Assembly (NCBI RefSeq): GCF_032854445.1
Contig: NC_088302.1
Location: forward strand, 7,621,338-7,685,337
From: Liolophura sinensis
Taxonomy: Eukaryota; Mollusca; Polyplacophora; Chitonida; Chitonidae
DNA length: 64,000 nt
Direction of reading: 5' to 3'
Both the position numbers and the translations under genes were made by a program. The notes below the pieces were generated by a model that made no database searches, was not told the origin of the DNA, and worked only from the letters and a program-made list of their open reading frames with translations. Shown in pieces: positions 10,901 to 23,524 of the stretch (position 1 is its first letter; the number at the start of each line of letters is the position of its first letter).

Positions 10901-13900
10901 ACTACATATCGTTTTGGGATGACCGGAAGAAACATATGATAAAGCAATGTGAATAGCTGAGACTTTGGCCGATGGGATTGAAGACATAGGCTCAAGATAG
11001 ACGACGAAGAGAAGTGACTAAGAAAGTAGCGGTCGCAACGATACCATCCTGATAGTTAGCATTAATCTCAGTATTTTATAACAAGAGATGTTCTGCTTCC
11101 GGAGATGTTTCGAGTGACCGAAGTTAGGAGTTATGGGCACTGCATAAAAAGTAAGGCATTGCTAAACGGGTATATAAAGATAAAGTTTGAATCAAAGCAA
11201 TGAACAAATGCTGAGGGCGGAAGTTGTGACCACTATTACTAGTTACCCGACAGGATAATTTTTAATTACATAATTGAATAAAAATTAAGCGCCGGGAATT
11301 ACACATGTATGAAACAGTAACATTTCCTGTATGAGGTGGCCTGAACCACATACCTTTCCAGACTCGACAACCACTTTCCTTCCGCAGCACACAAATTCCT
11401 TCCGATCAGGAAATAGCTCTGAATCTTTTGAGACACTGCAGGTCAGACGTAGAAGGGCGGGTTTCTGTAACATGAGAAATGGGCATATCTTATAAATCAC
11501 TCTTCAACAACTGTCAAAAGTTACAAAGGAATTGGTACAATGTTAGTATGGAGGGCGGAAATTTCACGTTCAAGCAAAATTCTCACATGTGATTCATAAA
11601 GGTAATATCAAAAGGACACAGAATTTAATGCCGTGATGTAAGGTTAAGTGAAACAAAACTGAAGCAGATTTTGGTAGTGCGGGATGAGTTATGTCAGTGT
11701 AAAGGAAGATAATCATATGCAATGTCTATATCTTGGACAAGACCACGGCGGCCCTAATTTAACAGATAAAATAATATATAAAAACTGATCGCTGTGAGTT
11801 CAAGTCCAGCTCATGCTGGCTTCCTCTCCGGCCGTACGTGTGAAGGTATGTCAGCATCCTACGTATGATGGAGGGTTTCCCCAGGGCTCTCCCGCTGTTG
11901 CATAAGTGTAATATTCTTGAGAACGGCGTAAAATACCAAATCAAATAAATAAATGCCCACCCTGGAGCCATTAATTGATGTTTATCCAAGTTTTGGCCGT
12001 TTAGACCATGTGTGAGATGCCGGAAGTTAATCCAGTTATTATTCCACCCAGCATTTGATAGACCTTGCCACAAAAACATAGAAAGCCAGCTTCAGCAAGA
12101 TGTATCCATCTAATTATGCTTATAAATGCTTTGCGCCGTATTCAGAAAGAACCAAGAAACGACCGCACGACCGCCAGGTAATCACCAATCTTCCTGACCT
12201 AAAGCCGCACATGAACTAACAAGATTTGAACACGCCACTTCCTTTGTCAAGGTTTAGTGGTCATCAGATTTGAATTTTGAATTTGTAAATTATAAGTTAC
12301 ACAATCAAATTACATTAACTATGTCATTTATATATATAAAATGACAATATTGTGTTGTCAGCAATGTGAGTTTGGTTATATGACTCTATGAAGTGTTAGA
12401 GTTTCAAAAAGAGATATGCACAGAGGTGCAAAAGTAACAAGAATTAGACTTCAGCAGTCAAGTTTGTTCTGTTTCATTGTCCATGTTTACATCACACTTT
12501 CCAAATGTCTGTCATTTCTGTGTTTTAGTTACCTGGTATCAAATTACACGTGGTGAGAGGTGAAAATTTGTTGGCACATATATGTCTAACATAAAACCAC
12601 CCCAAATCAAGCCATTGCTATGTTGGCTGTCATCGTTAAAGTGAAAACTTCTTGACTATTGGGTTAAACATACAAGGAAAAAGTGAGTCGTTTTGTAACT
12701 ACTTACACAACAATCTTACCTTTCCTTCTGACAAGTTATGTGGCGCCTCACATGGACACTGCACTCGTAAACTGTAACAGCATTTGTCAAAATTTGAGTG
12801 TACTATAGTCATCAGCCTGGAGTTAAGTTCTTTAATCAGTGGCAAACAGCCGACATGAGACCATGATCGGACTGTAATCCTGAGAAGCTCCCGACAACCG
12901 CTGGATTCCACGTAACCTTTGCATAATTCAAGTTTATAACTGTGCGTTTCTCCAAAATTAAAGAGTGCACAATGTTGATCAATGTTAAATAGTTCCATGC
13001 CGTCGGTAGTAACACTGACGTCGTGGTTGGCGCTACACTGACAGACCAGTCTCAGATAGATAGGGGATACGTTTTGCAGACCAAAGTCCGCGTAAAACAC
13101 ATCATCGTCTTCCTGCGTTTGCCAAACAGTTTGCGCAAGCCTTGGACTGAAGGTCAAACAGGCGGGGATCAGATAATGCTCTCCTGGCAGTAGTCTCTGA
13201 ACGCGGGGTGGTAGACTTACTTTGCACAAAAGATCGTATTTTTCAAATAATAAAGCTATTTTTCTGGGTCCAATGGTGTTGTAAATGTTTGGCGCTACTT
13301 CCTTGAGGACATGACTGAAGAGCTTCTCTGAGCTTACCCCTGATTCCGCGAGTCTGGTCCAGTCGTTGAACACTTCCCTGGATCTTTGGTGTCTTTGTGG
13401 AATTGTTACTATGGCTCCCATGATCTGAACAATCACCCTGGGATCAAACACCACGAGATCTTTCAAGCGATTGTCTTTCACGTTATACATGATCTCGCCG
13501 ACAGAACTAAAGTAAAGCAAGAGATCTTCCAAATCCGAAAGAGTGTGCACTTCGCATTCGGACTTTTTGGTTTTATCAAATACAGCGGAGATATCTTGAA
13601 TGACATCTCCTTGATTTCTGAAACTTTCTATCACATCATAAAATGCCAAGTATCTGACGGGCCACTTTTTCTTCCTGAAAGACGCATTTTTAGCGATGTC
13701 TATAAGAGTTTCTCGTAAGACCTTATGATCAGCGTCCGTTTCGTCGCGTAGGGAGTTCTCCACGGCGAAGAGCGGAACGTCGTTCTTATTCCAGACAAGC
13801 ATTTTGTGGAACACATGTGGGATATCTTCGCGGAGTTGTTTCCCGATGACATGGCGATCCTCGAGTGCAAGTCTTTTGCTATCTCTGTGTGTGCCCACCA

Positions 13901-15401
13901 GTAATACAGGCACCTCTGCAAAGTGTGCATGGGTATAGATGGATTGTATCCAGCCAATAAGCTGGCTTAATACTGCTTTGTAATCGGCTTTTGCATCAAG
14001 CAGGCTGAAGACGCATAAGTACACAGCGTGCCCGCCCATATAGATATGGTGAGTGCAGTGATATAGGGGATGACCCGCAAAGTCCTTTATTATCAACTTC
14101 ACGCATGGCATCTGCAATCTTGTCACTAGTATGTCACTAGCCTTGTTAGATTTCGTACTGGAACTTTCACCGCTGGATTTGGCCAGCATTTTGTTGATAA
14201 AATGTATCGAAGCCACAAAGAATAGGCCGCTGAATAAATGACTAAGAGAAAAGTAGTAGCACAAATCCCAACCGAATACCATCATTGCTAACACACCTGG
14301 AAAAATACCTACGATGTCAACCAAGAGACGCCTCTGCCATCTACACGGAAGAAATCGTTTGAGCCAGGTATTGACAGCCAGGTAACAGTTTTGGCCTGTT
14401 CGTAGAAAAAGCATATGGCTCTGACCACAGCCCAGGCCACTAAACACAGTGCACAAGTATTCCTGAGGAAGGAGAGTTACTAAAACAGCAGTGGAAGGAA
14501 GTAGGACGAAGTATTTGAACCGCCTGAAGTTGTAGGTTGCGATCCCCACCAAAGTAAAAATGGCAAAAATATGTATATGTGGGTTGTACAGTCCACTCAG
14601 ATTGGAAGATTCCTTTGGTGGAGGCGGTCTGGATAAACACAACACAAACAGTAATCCTTTCCCGAGGGAAGCTCCAAGAGGTAATGCTAGTGGCAAATCT
14701 AACACACAGTAAACTATGTACGCTTGAAGGTAAGGAACGAACATCATCGTTGAATCGTGCGAGGATTTGAAATACGAGTCCAGCGTTGGTTTCCATCTCT
14801 GCAGAGCGTCACAGTGCAGTATTAAAGCTACTATGCCAACAGCTATACCTAGTCCATCTTTGACGTCGAATGTCATTGCTGAAACGCTGAAGGTCATGAC
14901 AAGCAACCCTGCTATCCAAGGTGTCGCAGTGAGGGCGTCAGAATATAGTAACGTAAAATAAAGCCACAGTGTCAGGTAGGAAACACCTGCAATTTTCAGG
15001 AACAGTATCACATGGGTGAGATAGAAGGAACCGGAGCCCTTTGGGTTTCCAGTCAGTCTTTGACGCACGCATTGGCCTAGCACTAGGTTGTACTCGTTCA
15101 GATTCGTGTCCTTGATACTAACTGACGCCCACGATTCGGTGACACCCTTCGTGTCCACCATTTCGTGTTCGATCCCCACGGTACTCTCCTCGTGAATGTT
15201 AAATGGCTCATAAGTGAGGAGTCTTCGTAAACTAGTTTTCCCTTGTCTTTCCTTGCCCACAATATTAATGACGACTCTGTAGGAGACATCTTCATCCTTC
15301 TCAAGCGCTTCCCGACGGGCTGCCTGACCCTCTGGACCTGAAATAAGACCGATGCCCGGAGTAATGCCCGCCTTGTATATAGCCTGTTGTTCTGTGCTCA
15401 T
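7750..15401 (-). CDS. Roco-like (Roc-COR) GTPase with internal multi-pass membrane block and C-terminal Death domain
   Basis: Four exons (15401-12720, 11464-11354, 9772-9607, 7937-7750) join in phase to 1048 residues. Seen in order: P-loop GKERQGKT (residues 49-56), a switch-I-like STVGIE (73-78), about eight hydrophobic segments between residues 125 and 402, DFAGH (440-444, G3), GTHRDS (503-508, G4-like THRD), a COR-like region about 580-760 (LLLYFSSVGEIMY..VVFDPR), an unassigned region, then a Death domain about 960-1045 with the DW..LA..LGFS and EEW-like pattern. Roc-COR proteins bind GTP and usually act as signalling switches; Death domains recruit partners in apoptosis and immunity. No kinase, ankyrin or leucine-rich repeats are seen in the gene as modelled. 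An in-frame TAG at 15407-15405 fixes the start. Inference: a membrane-embedded signalling GTPase. No clear polyadenylation signal was found. Confidence 0.85.
9418..9512 (+). mobile_element. SINE family B 3' end
   Basis: TGTTTCCTCCACCCATAAAA, GTGAAATATTTTTCCGAATG GCGTTAAACACGATTGG; in the last Roco intron. Confidence 0.6.
9607..9772 (-). CDS. Roco exon 3: Death domain helices 1-2
   Basis: Acceptor GGGTTTTCAG, donor GCTG|GTGAGT, 55 codons plus one base. It ends ...LANDWKGLA, the conserved DW..LA of Death domains, and splices in phase to the LGFS motif of the next exon. A reading frame on the opposite strand here is a shadow. Confidence 0.85.
9800..10525 (+). repeat. Minisatellite, about 15-bp unit, Roco intron 2
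   Basis: About 48 degenerate copies of TATGACTCATGGGTC and variants. It begins about 30 bases from the acceptor of the Death-domain exon (exon starts 9772), inside the intron upstream of that exon. Confidence 0.9.
11354..11464 (-). CDS. Roco exon 2: linker
   Basis: Thirty-seven codons in phase 0 between acceptor ATGTTACAG and donor GGAAAG|GTATGTG. It reads KPALLRLTCSVSKDSELFPD... and has two neighbouring Cys (CC). No domain was recognised. It is included because both splice sites are strong and its phase fits the flanking exons exactly. Confidence 0.7.
11788..11956 (+). mobile_element. SINE family A, 5'-truncated
   Basis: Starts at the B box (CGCTGTGAGTTCAAGTCCAG) and ends AAATCAAATAAATAAAT. 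In Roco intron 1. Confidence 0.87.
12720..15401 (-). CDS. Roco exon 1 (coding): Roc, membrane block, COR
   Basis: A single uninterrupted 894-codon exon starting at ATG 15401 and ending at donor AAAG|GTAAGA. The preceding bases look like a splice acceptor (TTCTGTTGTAG at 15411), so a 5' UTR intron is likely. All GTPase motifs and the membrane segments lie in this one exon, so the insertion is not an unspliced intron. Confidence 0.92.
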
Positions 15402-15510
15402 TGCCTATCTCTACAACAGAACAAAGAACAGGATGTTAATAAGGTATACCTTAATTTCCACCTGTCTCATTCTCCATAAGATTTTATTTTGGGCAAGGCA
15501 TTGCTGATTT

Positions 15511-15722
15511 AAGATTTATTTATTTATTTGATTGGTGTTTTTCGCCTTATTTAGGAATATTTCACTTACAGGACACCGGCCAGTGGGAGGAAACCTTCCC
15601 ACGTACAGCCAGAGAGAAAGTCACCATGAGCTGAACTTGAACTCACAGTGACCGCATATCTGAGAGGCTCCTGAGTCATTGCGCCGCGCTGGCGTGCTAA
15701 CCATCGTGACCATGAAGGCCCC
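15511..15722 (-). mobile_element. SINE family A, near full length
   Basis: Plus strand begins with the ATTTATTTATTTGATTGGTG tail complement and ends with the tRNA-like head complement (GCGTGCTAACCATCGTGACCATGAAGGCCC). It lies about 100 bases upstream of the Roco 5' end. Confidence 0.88.
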
Positions 15723-18700
15723 TGATTTAAGATGCCAAGGGCATATCTTAAAGACTAATTATGACTGTGTGGTATTTAGTGTATGGACATGTTTATGCTT
15801 CCTCCATTTTACCGTGTCCATAAATCCCTACAATGCTGATGTCGAATTCCTTGCGTTGCATATTTTTGTATCAAATCTACGCGCTACATGAGTCTTTAAC
15901 TGTTACTGGATCAAATCTGAATGTCCGCGGATCACGCAATCAGCTTTCTATCATGAAAATGCCACACTAGCTGAAACCACAATAAAACAGACAAAATTGA
16001 AAAGAGTTTTACTTATTTTGATCCAATTTAACCTATATCTTTCATAGACACTAAAACAATCCTTTTTTTTTGCCTGTGCAGGTTTAGTGGTAGAGTTTAT
16101 TAGATTTTGGCGCTAAACATGTAAGCGATGCGGCTCAGAGTGCCGGTAGGTTAAATTGCCCTTCTCGTAATCCTGAGTTCAGTCCCAAGGCAGGTTATAT
16201 CGGAGATGTTAAATTCGACAATCTTGGAACGTCTTTGATCAAATGTTAATCATATGATAATAGGTCAAGAACAATTTCGGGATTTTAGCATAACGTTCCA
16301 TTATAGGTATTACTATGAAAAGGCTGTTGACTGAGCAGGACTGGTTTTCTCCTTGGTGATACAATTAAACCCATATGACTGCCCAAGAAAACATTTTAAC
16401 CACTGGCAATCATTCACAGTTCAGCAATTTTGTGCATTTCCTGTGAGAAATAAAGTTTTACATTCAATTGAGCGCAGTTTGAAGTAGAAAACTTAATGTT
16501 GGTCTACTGTGTTGTATTTATTTATTTATTTCAATGTTTTAAATGACGTACTCAAGAATATTTCATTTATACGACAGCGGCAAGCATTGTGCTGGGAGGA
16601 AACCGGGCAATGCGCGAGGGAAACCAACAACCGTCCGCCGATTGCTGCAAGACCTTCCCACTTTTGTACAATGTTGTGGTATAGACATGATTAGCCATGT
16701 GGGTTTGCTTGTTTCACGCACGCTCCGTCCTTCGCATGCCATACAGAAACCGCTATCTGCATGGCTCTACCTGTTGCGAGCGGACAGAGCGTTCTCCTTA
16801 CAGCCCACTGCCGCAGAGCCTTGATAGGCTCCAAATGTCCAGCCTTAGGCTTTGCCTCACCACTCGTGTCCTCGCGCGGAACTATTTAATCAGCATTCGT
16901 CAATGAAATTGTTTCAGGTTTGAATCATGTTGTACATGTTTTAGATGAAGAGAATGCATGCATATGAAGTACTATCAGAAACAAAGATTTAGACGTATTA
17001 TTTGTGTTTTCTGACATCACTTCCTGTCTCATCACTGTGACCCCACTGACATCGGCGTTGTTCAAGATTTCTGTACAAAATTTCCTACAGGTGGCTAGTA
17101 ATGTAAAGCGAAGGGTAGAGAGAGACGCATGCACTGTAAGGAGTATGGGGACACTGTCCTAATATGACCGACAACCTTGCTAAATCCAAAGCAAACAAGC
17201 CTGCGTCTAAAGCCAGCTCAGGTTATTCAGGGAGTGACCCAGTATGTAAGACGCTTTTACACCTCGATCACAGCCAGTACTAAATCATATCTCTTTTTTT
17301 AAAGAATGAGAAAATATTTACTCGTTTGTTATCCTTATATTATATTCACCTTAACAGTGCTTTCACTCCAATTCGATTTACTGTGCTCTCTACGTATTAG
17401 TAACTCCGCTAGTCTTTTGTCTTCTTATCTCCTGGGCCAACTTTCTCACTTAGTAAAACGTCGAACCAGATTGTCTTAACCTTTTTCACATATCCCATCA
17501 CCTGACAATATTATACCTCTTTCACGTTGTCTAAGGTAACATCGATGTGCAAATTGCTTTTTGAACTCCGAGTTTCAGCATTTTTCTTAACTTTTCCTAA
17601 TCAGTTTATCATGTTTTCGTGACCAAATCAAAGCCTTCGTGGATTTTCGACAGCGTTCTGTACAAAAGCACAACACAACACTTAAACCTGATCACAGAAA
17701 CCATGCCGGTATCTGTTGGAACGTTCAGGTAAATAATACTGTGATTATAATTATCTTTTCTTATTTAAACATTAAATTTTGATATGAAATTGGATTATTT
17801 AAGAAATACCGTAATGTAATATTTTTTTTTATGTTTTAAAATATCATAGGTAGGCCTAAATGCTTAACAGTGTCAATATCGTTAAACTGATTATTCCGTT
17901 TTACATACACAGTTTGTAGTCGTTTACTCTTAAAGGTTACAGTTATAACCAATATCATTCACCTTGATACTGAAATTGATACAGAACTGATTTTGATTGA
18001 CTGGAGTGAGAGATAAGTCCAAACTATGCCAAGTCTAAGCTGAATGTTATGTCCACCGTCAGCCAGTCATTGTCGATACTGTGCCCCTTTAGATTGCGTG
18101 GGAATATGAAACATTTCACTTCATCTAAGATAATAAATACATTATGTGGTCTGTCTTGTCCACATTTAGAGCTTTTCTGTCCAATGCCTTCGTTGTAAAC
18201 TATATTCAGTTGACAAAAAAAACGAATAAATGGCTAATAATTCCTTATTTCACTTTCAAGCGTTTGTTGGACTAGATTATTTTCATTCTGCTCGCTGGGA
18301 CGATTGAGGTCTCGCAAGTCCGTGTATTGTATTGTTCAGGAATCTAACTGTAATCTTTCTCGTACTTTGTGGTCGCCTTATATTTTACATCAGCTTGGTT
18401 AACACATGAATGTATGTGAAGTTTACAAACCAACCCATCCGAAGATTTGAATTTAAAACAAATGACAAATTATTTTTGTCTTCACACAAATTTCCCGATA
18501 TAAATCACTAATATGTGTACTCAGATGTTATCAATGAATAAAAGATCAAATGTTGGTGAGCGCAAGATTTGGTTGTATACACAACGCATATTTCAATGAC
18601 TGTAAAGTTACTAAATTGACCGTAGCGATTATGTAAAACTAAGAAATGTTCATAAAACATTATATTGGGACCACAAATGAAATAGAAATGAATGTATTAT

Positions 18701-18835
18701 TGAACAGAAAAACAATATCACACCCACAGCAACATTTTTACATCATTTAGTAATATATTTCATTCACTAATATCTTTGGGCATATGGGGCAGCTCAGCCA
18801 ACTGCACCAAAAGTTCGACCTAATTTCTTACTCAG
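15723..18835. other. Upstream region of the Roco gene, no gene seen
   Basis: Apart from the SINE at 16513-16665 I find no coding exon. The Roco promoter and probably a 5' UTR exon should lie here or further right on the minus strand; no TATA box is convincing. Confidence 0.4.
16513..16665 (-). mobile_element. SINE family A, truncated
   Basis: Tail complement TTTATTTATTTATTT, GTACTCAAGAATATTTCATT, ending in CTTCCCA. Confidence 0.83.
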
Positions 18836-19108
18836 AGCTCTTAGCCCAGCGAGGGCTGACTAACATGAACTCTAGCTCAGGGCTCTTAGCCGAGTGAGGG
18901 CTGACTAGCATATCTTGCTCAGAGCTCTTAGCCCAGCGAGGGCTGACTAACATGAACTCTAGCTCAGAGCTCTTAGCCCAGTGAGCCGCTGATCTATTAT
19001 GAACTCTAGCTCAGAGCCCTTAGCCCAGCGAGCGCTGACTAGCATAAGCTTCGGCTCAGAGCTCTAAGCCCAGCGAGGGCTATCCTAGCATAAGCTCTAG
19101 CTCAGCGA
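18836..19108 (+). repeat. Tandem repeat, about 45-bp unit, six copies
   Basis: Units read AGCTCTTAGCCCAGCGAGGG then CTGACTAACATGAACTCTAGCTCAG, 43-47 bases each. Intergenic, no coding signal. Confidence 0.88.
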
Positions 19109-19295
19109 AGAACCAGTAAAAATTAAACAATGTGAAGAAGTTAAATGTATTCAAAGTGTGGGTTTCAAAAATACCGATGAAGACAAAAGGCTGAGTCACC
19201 CAGGAGGGCGTGTATAACATACTCGTGGTATTTATTCTGATATTATAATATACATATATGGTTAGCATAAAAGTGAGTTTTATTTATAATTTACA

Positions 19296-19872
19296 ACCAA
19301 TAATTTGGTTGGTATATAAATGCGTGTGAACTGTGTTTTAACTGTTACAACGTGATAATATGTACTGCTCGCCTTTGTTTTTGTACAATAATTTGGTTGG
19401 TATTATGTACTGGTCGCCTTTGTTTTGGTACAATAATATTTGGTTGGCATATAAATGTGTGTGAATTATATTTTAACTGTTACATCGCAATAATATGTAC
19501 TGGTCACATTGTTTTGGAACAAAAATTTGGTTGGCATATAAATGTGTGTGAATTGTTTATCAACAGTTACGTCGTGATAATATGTTTTGGTACAATAATT
19601 CGTTGGCATATAAATGTGTGTGAATTATGTTTTAAGTGTTACATCGTGATAATATGTACTGGTTGCATTTGTTTTGGTACAATAATATTTGGTTGGCATA
19701 TAAATGTGTGTGAATTGTGTTTCAACAGTTACATCGTGATAATATCTACTGGTCGCATTTGTTTTGGTACAGTAATTTGGTTAGCTCAAAAATGTGTGTT
19801 ACATCGTGACAATATGTACTCGTCGCGTTTATTTTGGTACAGTTATTGGGTTAGCATGAGAATGTGCAAATT
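19296..19872 (+). repeat. Tandem repeat, about 88-bp unit, about seven copies
   Basis: Units carry ATAATATGTACTGGTCGCAT, TTTGGTACAATAATTTGGTTG and GCATATAAATGTGTGTGAATT. A 200-codon open frame across it is a repeat artefact. Confidence 0.86.
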
Positions 19873-22800
19873 TGTAACTGTTAATTTGTACCAATGGTTG
19901 CATATGCAAACTGAAATTATCCGACTAATAATTATTAGCATATTTGCAATATAATTACACCAGTATTTCTTTATTAAGTATAGGCTGTAGGATTACAAAG
20001 TTTTATATAGGTTACTGAGCTACAAAATAAAAACACTAAATGGGTTAAAACCATACTCATTTTCCAGAAGAACAGTTGGCCAGTTATCACATCCGGGTCA
20101 TTATAAACACAAACATGCCACAGAGAACAGACAAGATCCTGATTATTTAGGGGATAATAGATAATCAACGATTATCATATACCACTGTTATTATTCTGTT
20201 AAAAAGTGCATGTATATGTGAGAAATATTATCTCCAACATGTTTATAAATAGCAGTACCAACAAATTCTTCAAATTCATCGGAATTAATTGGCCTAATTA
20301 GCCTATAACTTCAGACACATTTTTTGTCTCTGTTATTTTATCAATTCCTGAACGTTACTACTTTTATTAAATTACTTATAATTTCTTAAAACTTACTACT
20401 CGACAATATATGAATTAATAAACTACCCCGTAAGACAAAGTTTTGACGGACATGGTGCTATTTGGGTGCACTGGTAGAATGTACAAGAATAAATGAATGA
20501 ATATGGCTTCTCAGCCATATCGTGGCGAGAACAAGGTGAAACCACGAGGCGGTCCAGGTTTTAGATATGGTAGTGAAAACATCATACATGAAACAAAATG
20601 TTTGGACAGATTTAAAATCTGATAAGAAACACCATGTCAAAACTCGAAAACTATCATATTTTTAAAAATAGTTTATCTAGAAAAAGTCTTGTGTATCTTT
20701 TATCTATATTTATATATTAATAATAATTAAAATTTAAAAAATAATTTAAGCCGTTCTCAGTTGCCCATTTCTCGAGTTTATTAAAACAAAGGTGAAAGTG
20801 ACGCTCGATATCATTCATAGTTTTTAGCACAGTAGCATATGAGGAAATAATCAATATAAAGAGAAGCCTCTGTGCCCCATGTCAGCATTAAGGAACACCC
20901 ATTTCTTCTCATTAGAGTCCGAAAGAGTGGACCTCACATGTACCTTAAAATGGTGATAAGATAAAAATTCAGATGTAAATAGTGTTGAACGACCTTAAAG
21001 CCCAATATCTGGCAGGTCTTTCAAAATACCATATTTCCATGTGGTGTCGTAGGCCTTTTAAAGGTCAAAAGATATTGACACCACATGTCCATTATTAATG
21101 AAGCCACCATGTATAAAGGTTTCAAATCGAACAAGGTGATACACAGTGGAACTACCTTAACAAAAACCACATTGTATGTTAGACAGTAACTTGGTTTCTT
21201 AAACAAGCCTATCATTTATCATCCGTTCCATAGTCTTACAGACACAGCTACTATGGGACGGTAGTTAGATGGATCAGTATGATCCTTACCCGGTTTGGGA
21301 ACCGGGATGATACTTACCTCCCTCCATGAGCGTAGAAATTAACCAGTAATCCAAATATCATTGAGCAAGTCCAAGAGAGTCTCGAGTGACTCAAGCGGTT
21401 AGAATCGATGAGAGAGACATATTTACGAAAGTTACAACGTGCCTTTAAATATGAAATAAAAAAATAAATAAAATAAAACAGTAAAATTAAATACAATGTG
21501 CCTTGAACAAATGTCCCAGTGCCTTAATTATTGCAAATATTTTCTGTATTCCCATTGTGGTGCGGATTTTGATATTTGTATGGTTTTATTATTGCTTATG
21601 TGTCATTATTAAATAAATATATTAGGATTTTCACGGTTGTTACTGCATACTGGAAAGATCCTGTTTGTAACAGGGATAACCAGAATAAATCAGTAGCCTC
21701 TTAATTCGCGTGCTGTATCTTCATCGCGTAAGGTTAAAATAAAGAATGAGCACGTGCAAATTAGTTATACACAGTAAAATGGCGTCTCAAGAAGACAAAT
21801 ACAAATCGTGAAAAAGGTACTTTAAGCACGTATTAAGTCATGTTACCTGAACGTTTACTATTCTGGACTTGTTTCTGCAAAGTTTATTTCCGCCTGTATA
21901 GATCCGCATCAGTTTAAAAAGTATACGATATTTATATTTATACGAAAAGTATATACGAAAAAGCCTACCTGACTACCGTCGTCCATGAGAAATGCCGTGG
22001 AGACTGTAGTCTCGTACAATCTCAGATCATCTAACCTTATCTCGCATGTGGTGGATAGTCTGGTACCGGCGCCGCGAAAATATGTAATGGACAACACTGT
22101 GACTCTTTGAGAAAGCCAATTGCAGAAGTGTATGCTGATCGAGGTGTCTTGGTGCAGGTCAAGGTTTTGTATAATAAGCCAATGAAAATTCACTGACACT
22201 GATATTGCATTTTAACCTCATTATCTTTCTGTGGACAAGTTTTCCCTTACACGTTCAATTGAGTTATCGCGAGAAACCGTGAGGCTCTGTGCTCAGACTG
22301 TCGCTCTGTTCTTATATTTAGCAACGTCTATAAGGGAGGAAAATGTAGGGAGATCCCCGTTACTCCACGCCCATTGTTCCGTAGCTCGTGGAGCCTTTTA
22401 GTTTTAACGAGAAAAACACACACACTCACAGCTCGCATCCTAACAATTACAGCTAACGGGCATATTACTCGTCATACATGGTTTAAAGAACATCCAACTA
22501 ACGGTAGTCATGAAACAACGCTGTACGACCTACATCTAAAGTCAGTCTGAAGCTTGTCATGTAACAGACCGGAAAGGTGCATGTTTTCCTCCAGATTATG
22601 CCTAGTTTCCTTCAGGTTGTGTCCGGTTTCCCCTACACTCAGTTTCTTTTCCTCTACCCAAACTGTGTATACATTATACATTAACTGGTGAAAATAAAAC
22701 GATTACGACATCATAGGTTACGAGATTACACAAACATTTACATGCATATATGTAAATCCAAAAAGACATCTGATATAATCTAATGACTTCTTATGACAAG

Positions 22801-23524
22801 TTTTTCATTTCACCAAGCCGAATTCTTAAAGGCAAACAAAACACTAAAATTAAGTATGCATCATATGAAAGACCATTAAAAAAACTGCCCAGGAAAATAG
22901 TTGGATTTATTTTTCTTTACAATTTGTTTAACCTAGTAAAATGCATTTGAATATTTTATTTTATGGTGAACTTTTCTGGCCACAATGGAACCAGTGACGT
23001 CACATAAGGTTTTTGCTACATCGCACACATTAGACTGCTACATTTTATCATTTAAAATGCATATACATAAAAAGTTCTATGAATGCATTCGCTGATTTGA
23101 CTTTGAAACGAATTATTTCAGGCAAAAAGTATAGATGTGAAGTAATTGATGCCTTCTGGGTCACGACAGAACACCGTAGAATCTGATCTTTAAAAAACAA
23201 TTTACTGGATCAGAAAAATTCGAAAAAAAAAATAAATCCAACTATTTTCTTGGTCTCTTAGCAAAGCCTGTATATGTGTGTGTGCATACATATGCAAACG
23301 CAAGTGATGATGATGAGGGGTTTTTCGGTGGTGGGAATTGGGGTGGTAGTGTTTTAAGAGAAAATGAATCGTTTGAGCGTTTTTTCCAACAAGGACCAAG
23401 TATTTTTATTCTTGAGTACGACAAGATAATAACACGCTGAAAACTGACCAGATTACTGCCCTAATGGCTTTCTCTGTTGAAGCACACGATACCGAGGCAC
23501 AAAATACAATTCTGTCAGCCAGTT
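19873..23524. other. Intergenic, no supported gene apart from the doubtful exon at 21971-22199
   Basis: AT-rich single-copy-looking sequence. 22850-23175 contains a GTGACGTCAC palindrome and a piece resembling element D, perhaps an old transposon remnant. Confidence 0.4.
21971..22199 (-). other. Possible unassigned coding exon
   Basis: An open stretch on the minus strand (VNFHWLIIQNLDLHQDTS...TTCEIRLDDLRLYE...LMDDGSQ) ends at a good donor CAG|GTAGGC (exon edge near 21971). It has a beta-strand-like composition but no family I can name, and no partner exon was found nearby. Confidence 0.2.

Noticed and set aside
13386-14961. Plus-strand ORFs of 63-110 codons opposite the Roco exon
   Set aside because: Shadows of the 894-codon minus-strand exon.
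19352-19954. 200-codon plus-strand ORF rich in Cys and Trp
   Set aside because: It is the translation of an 88-bp tandem repeat.
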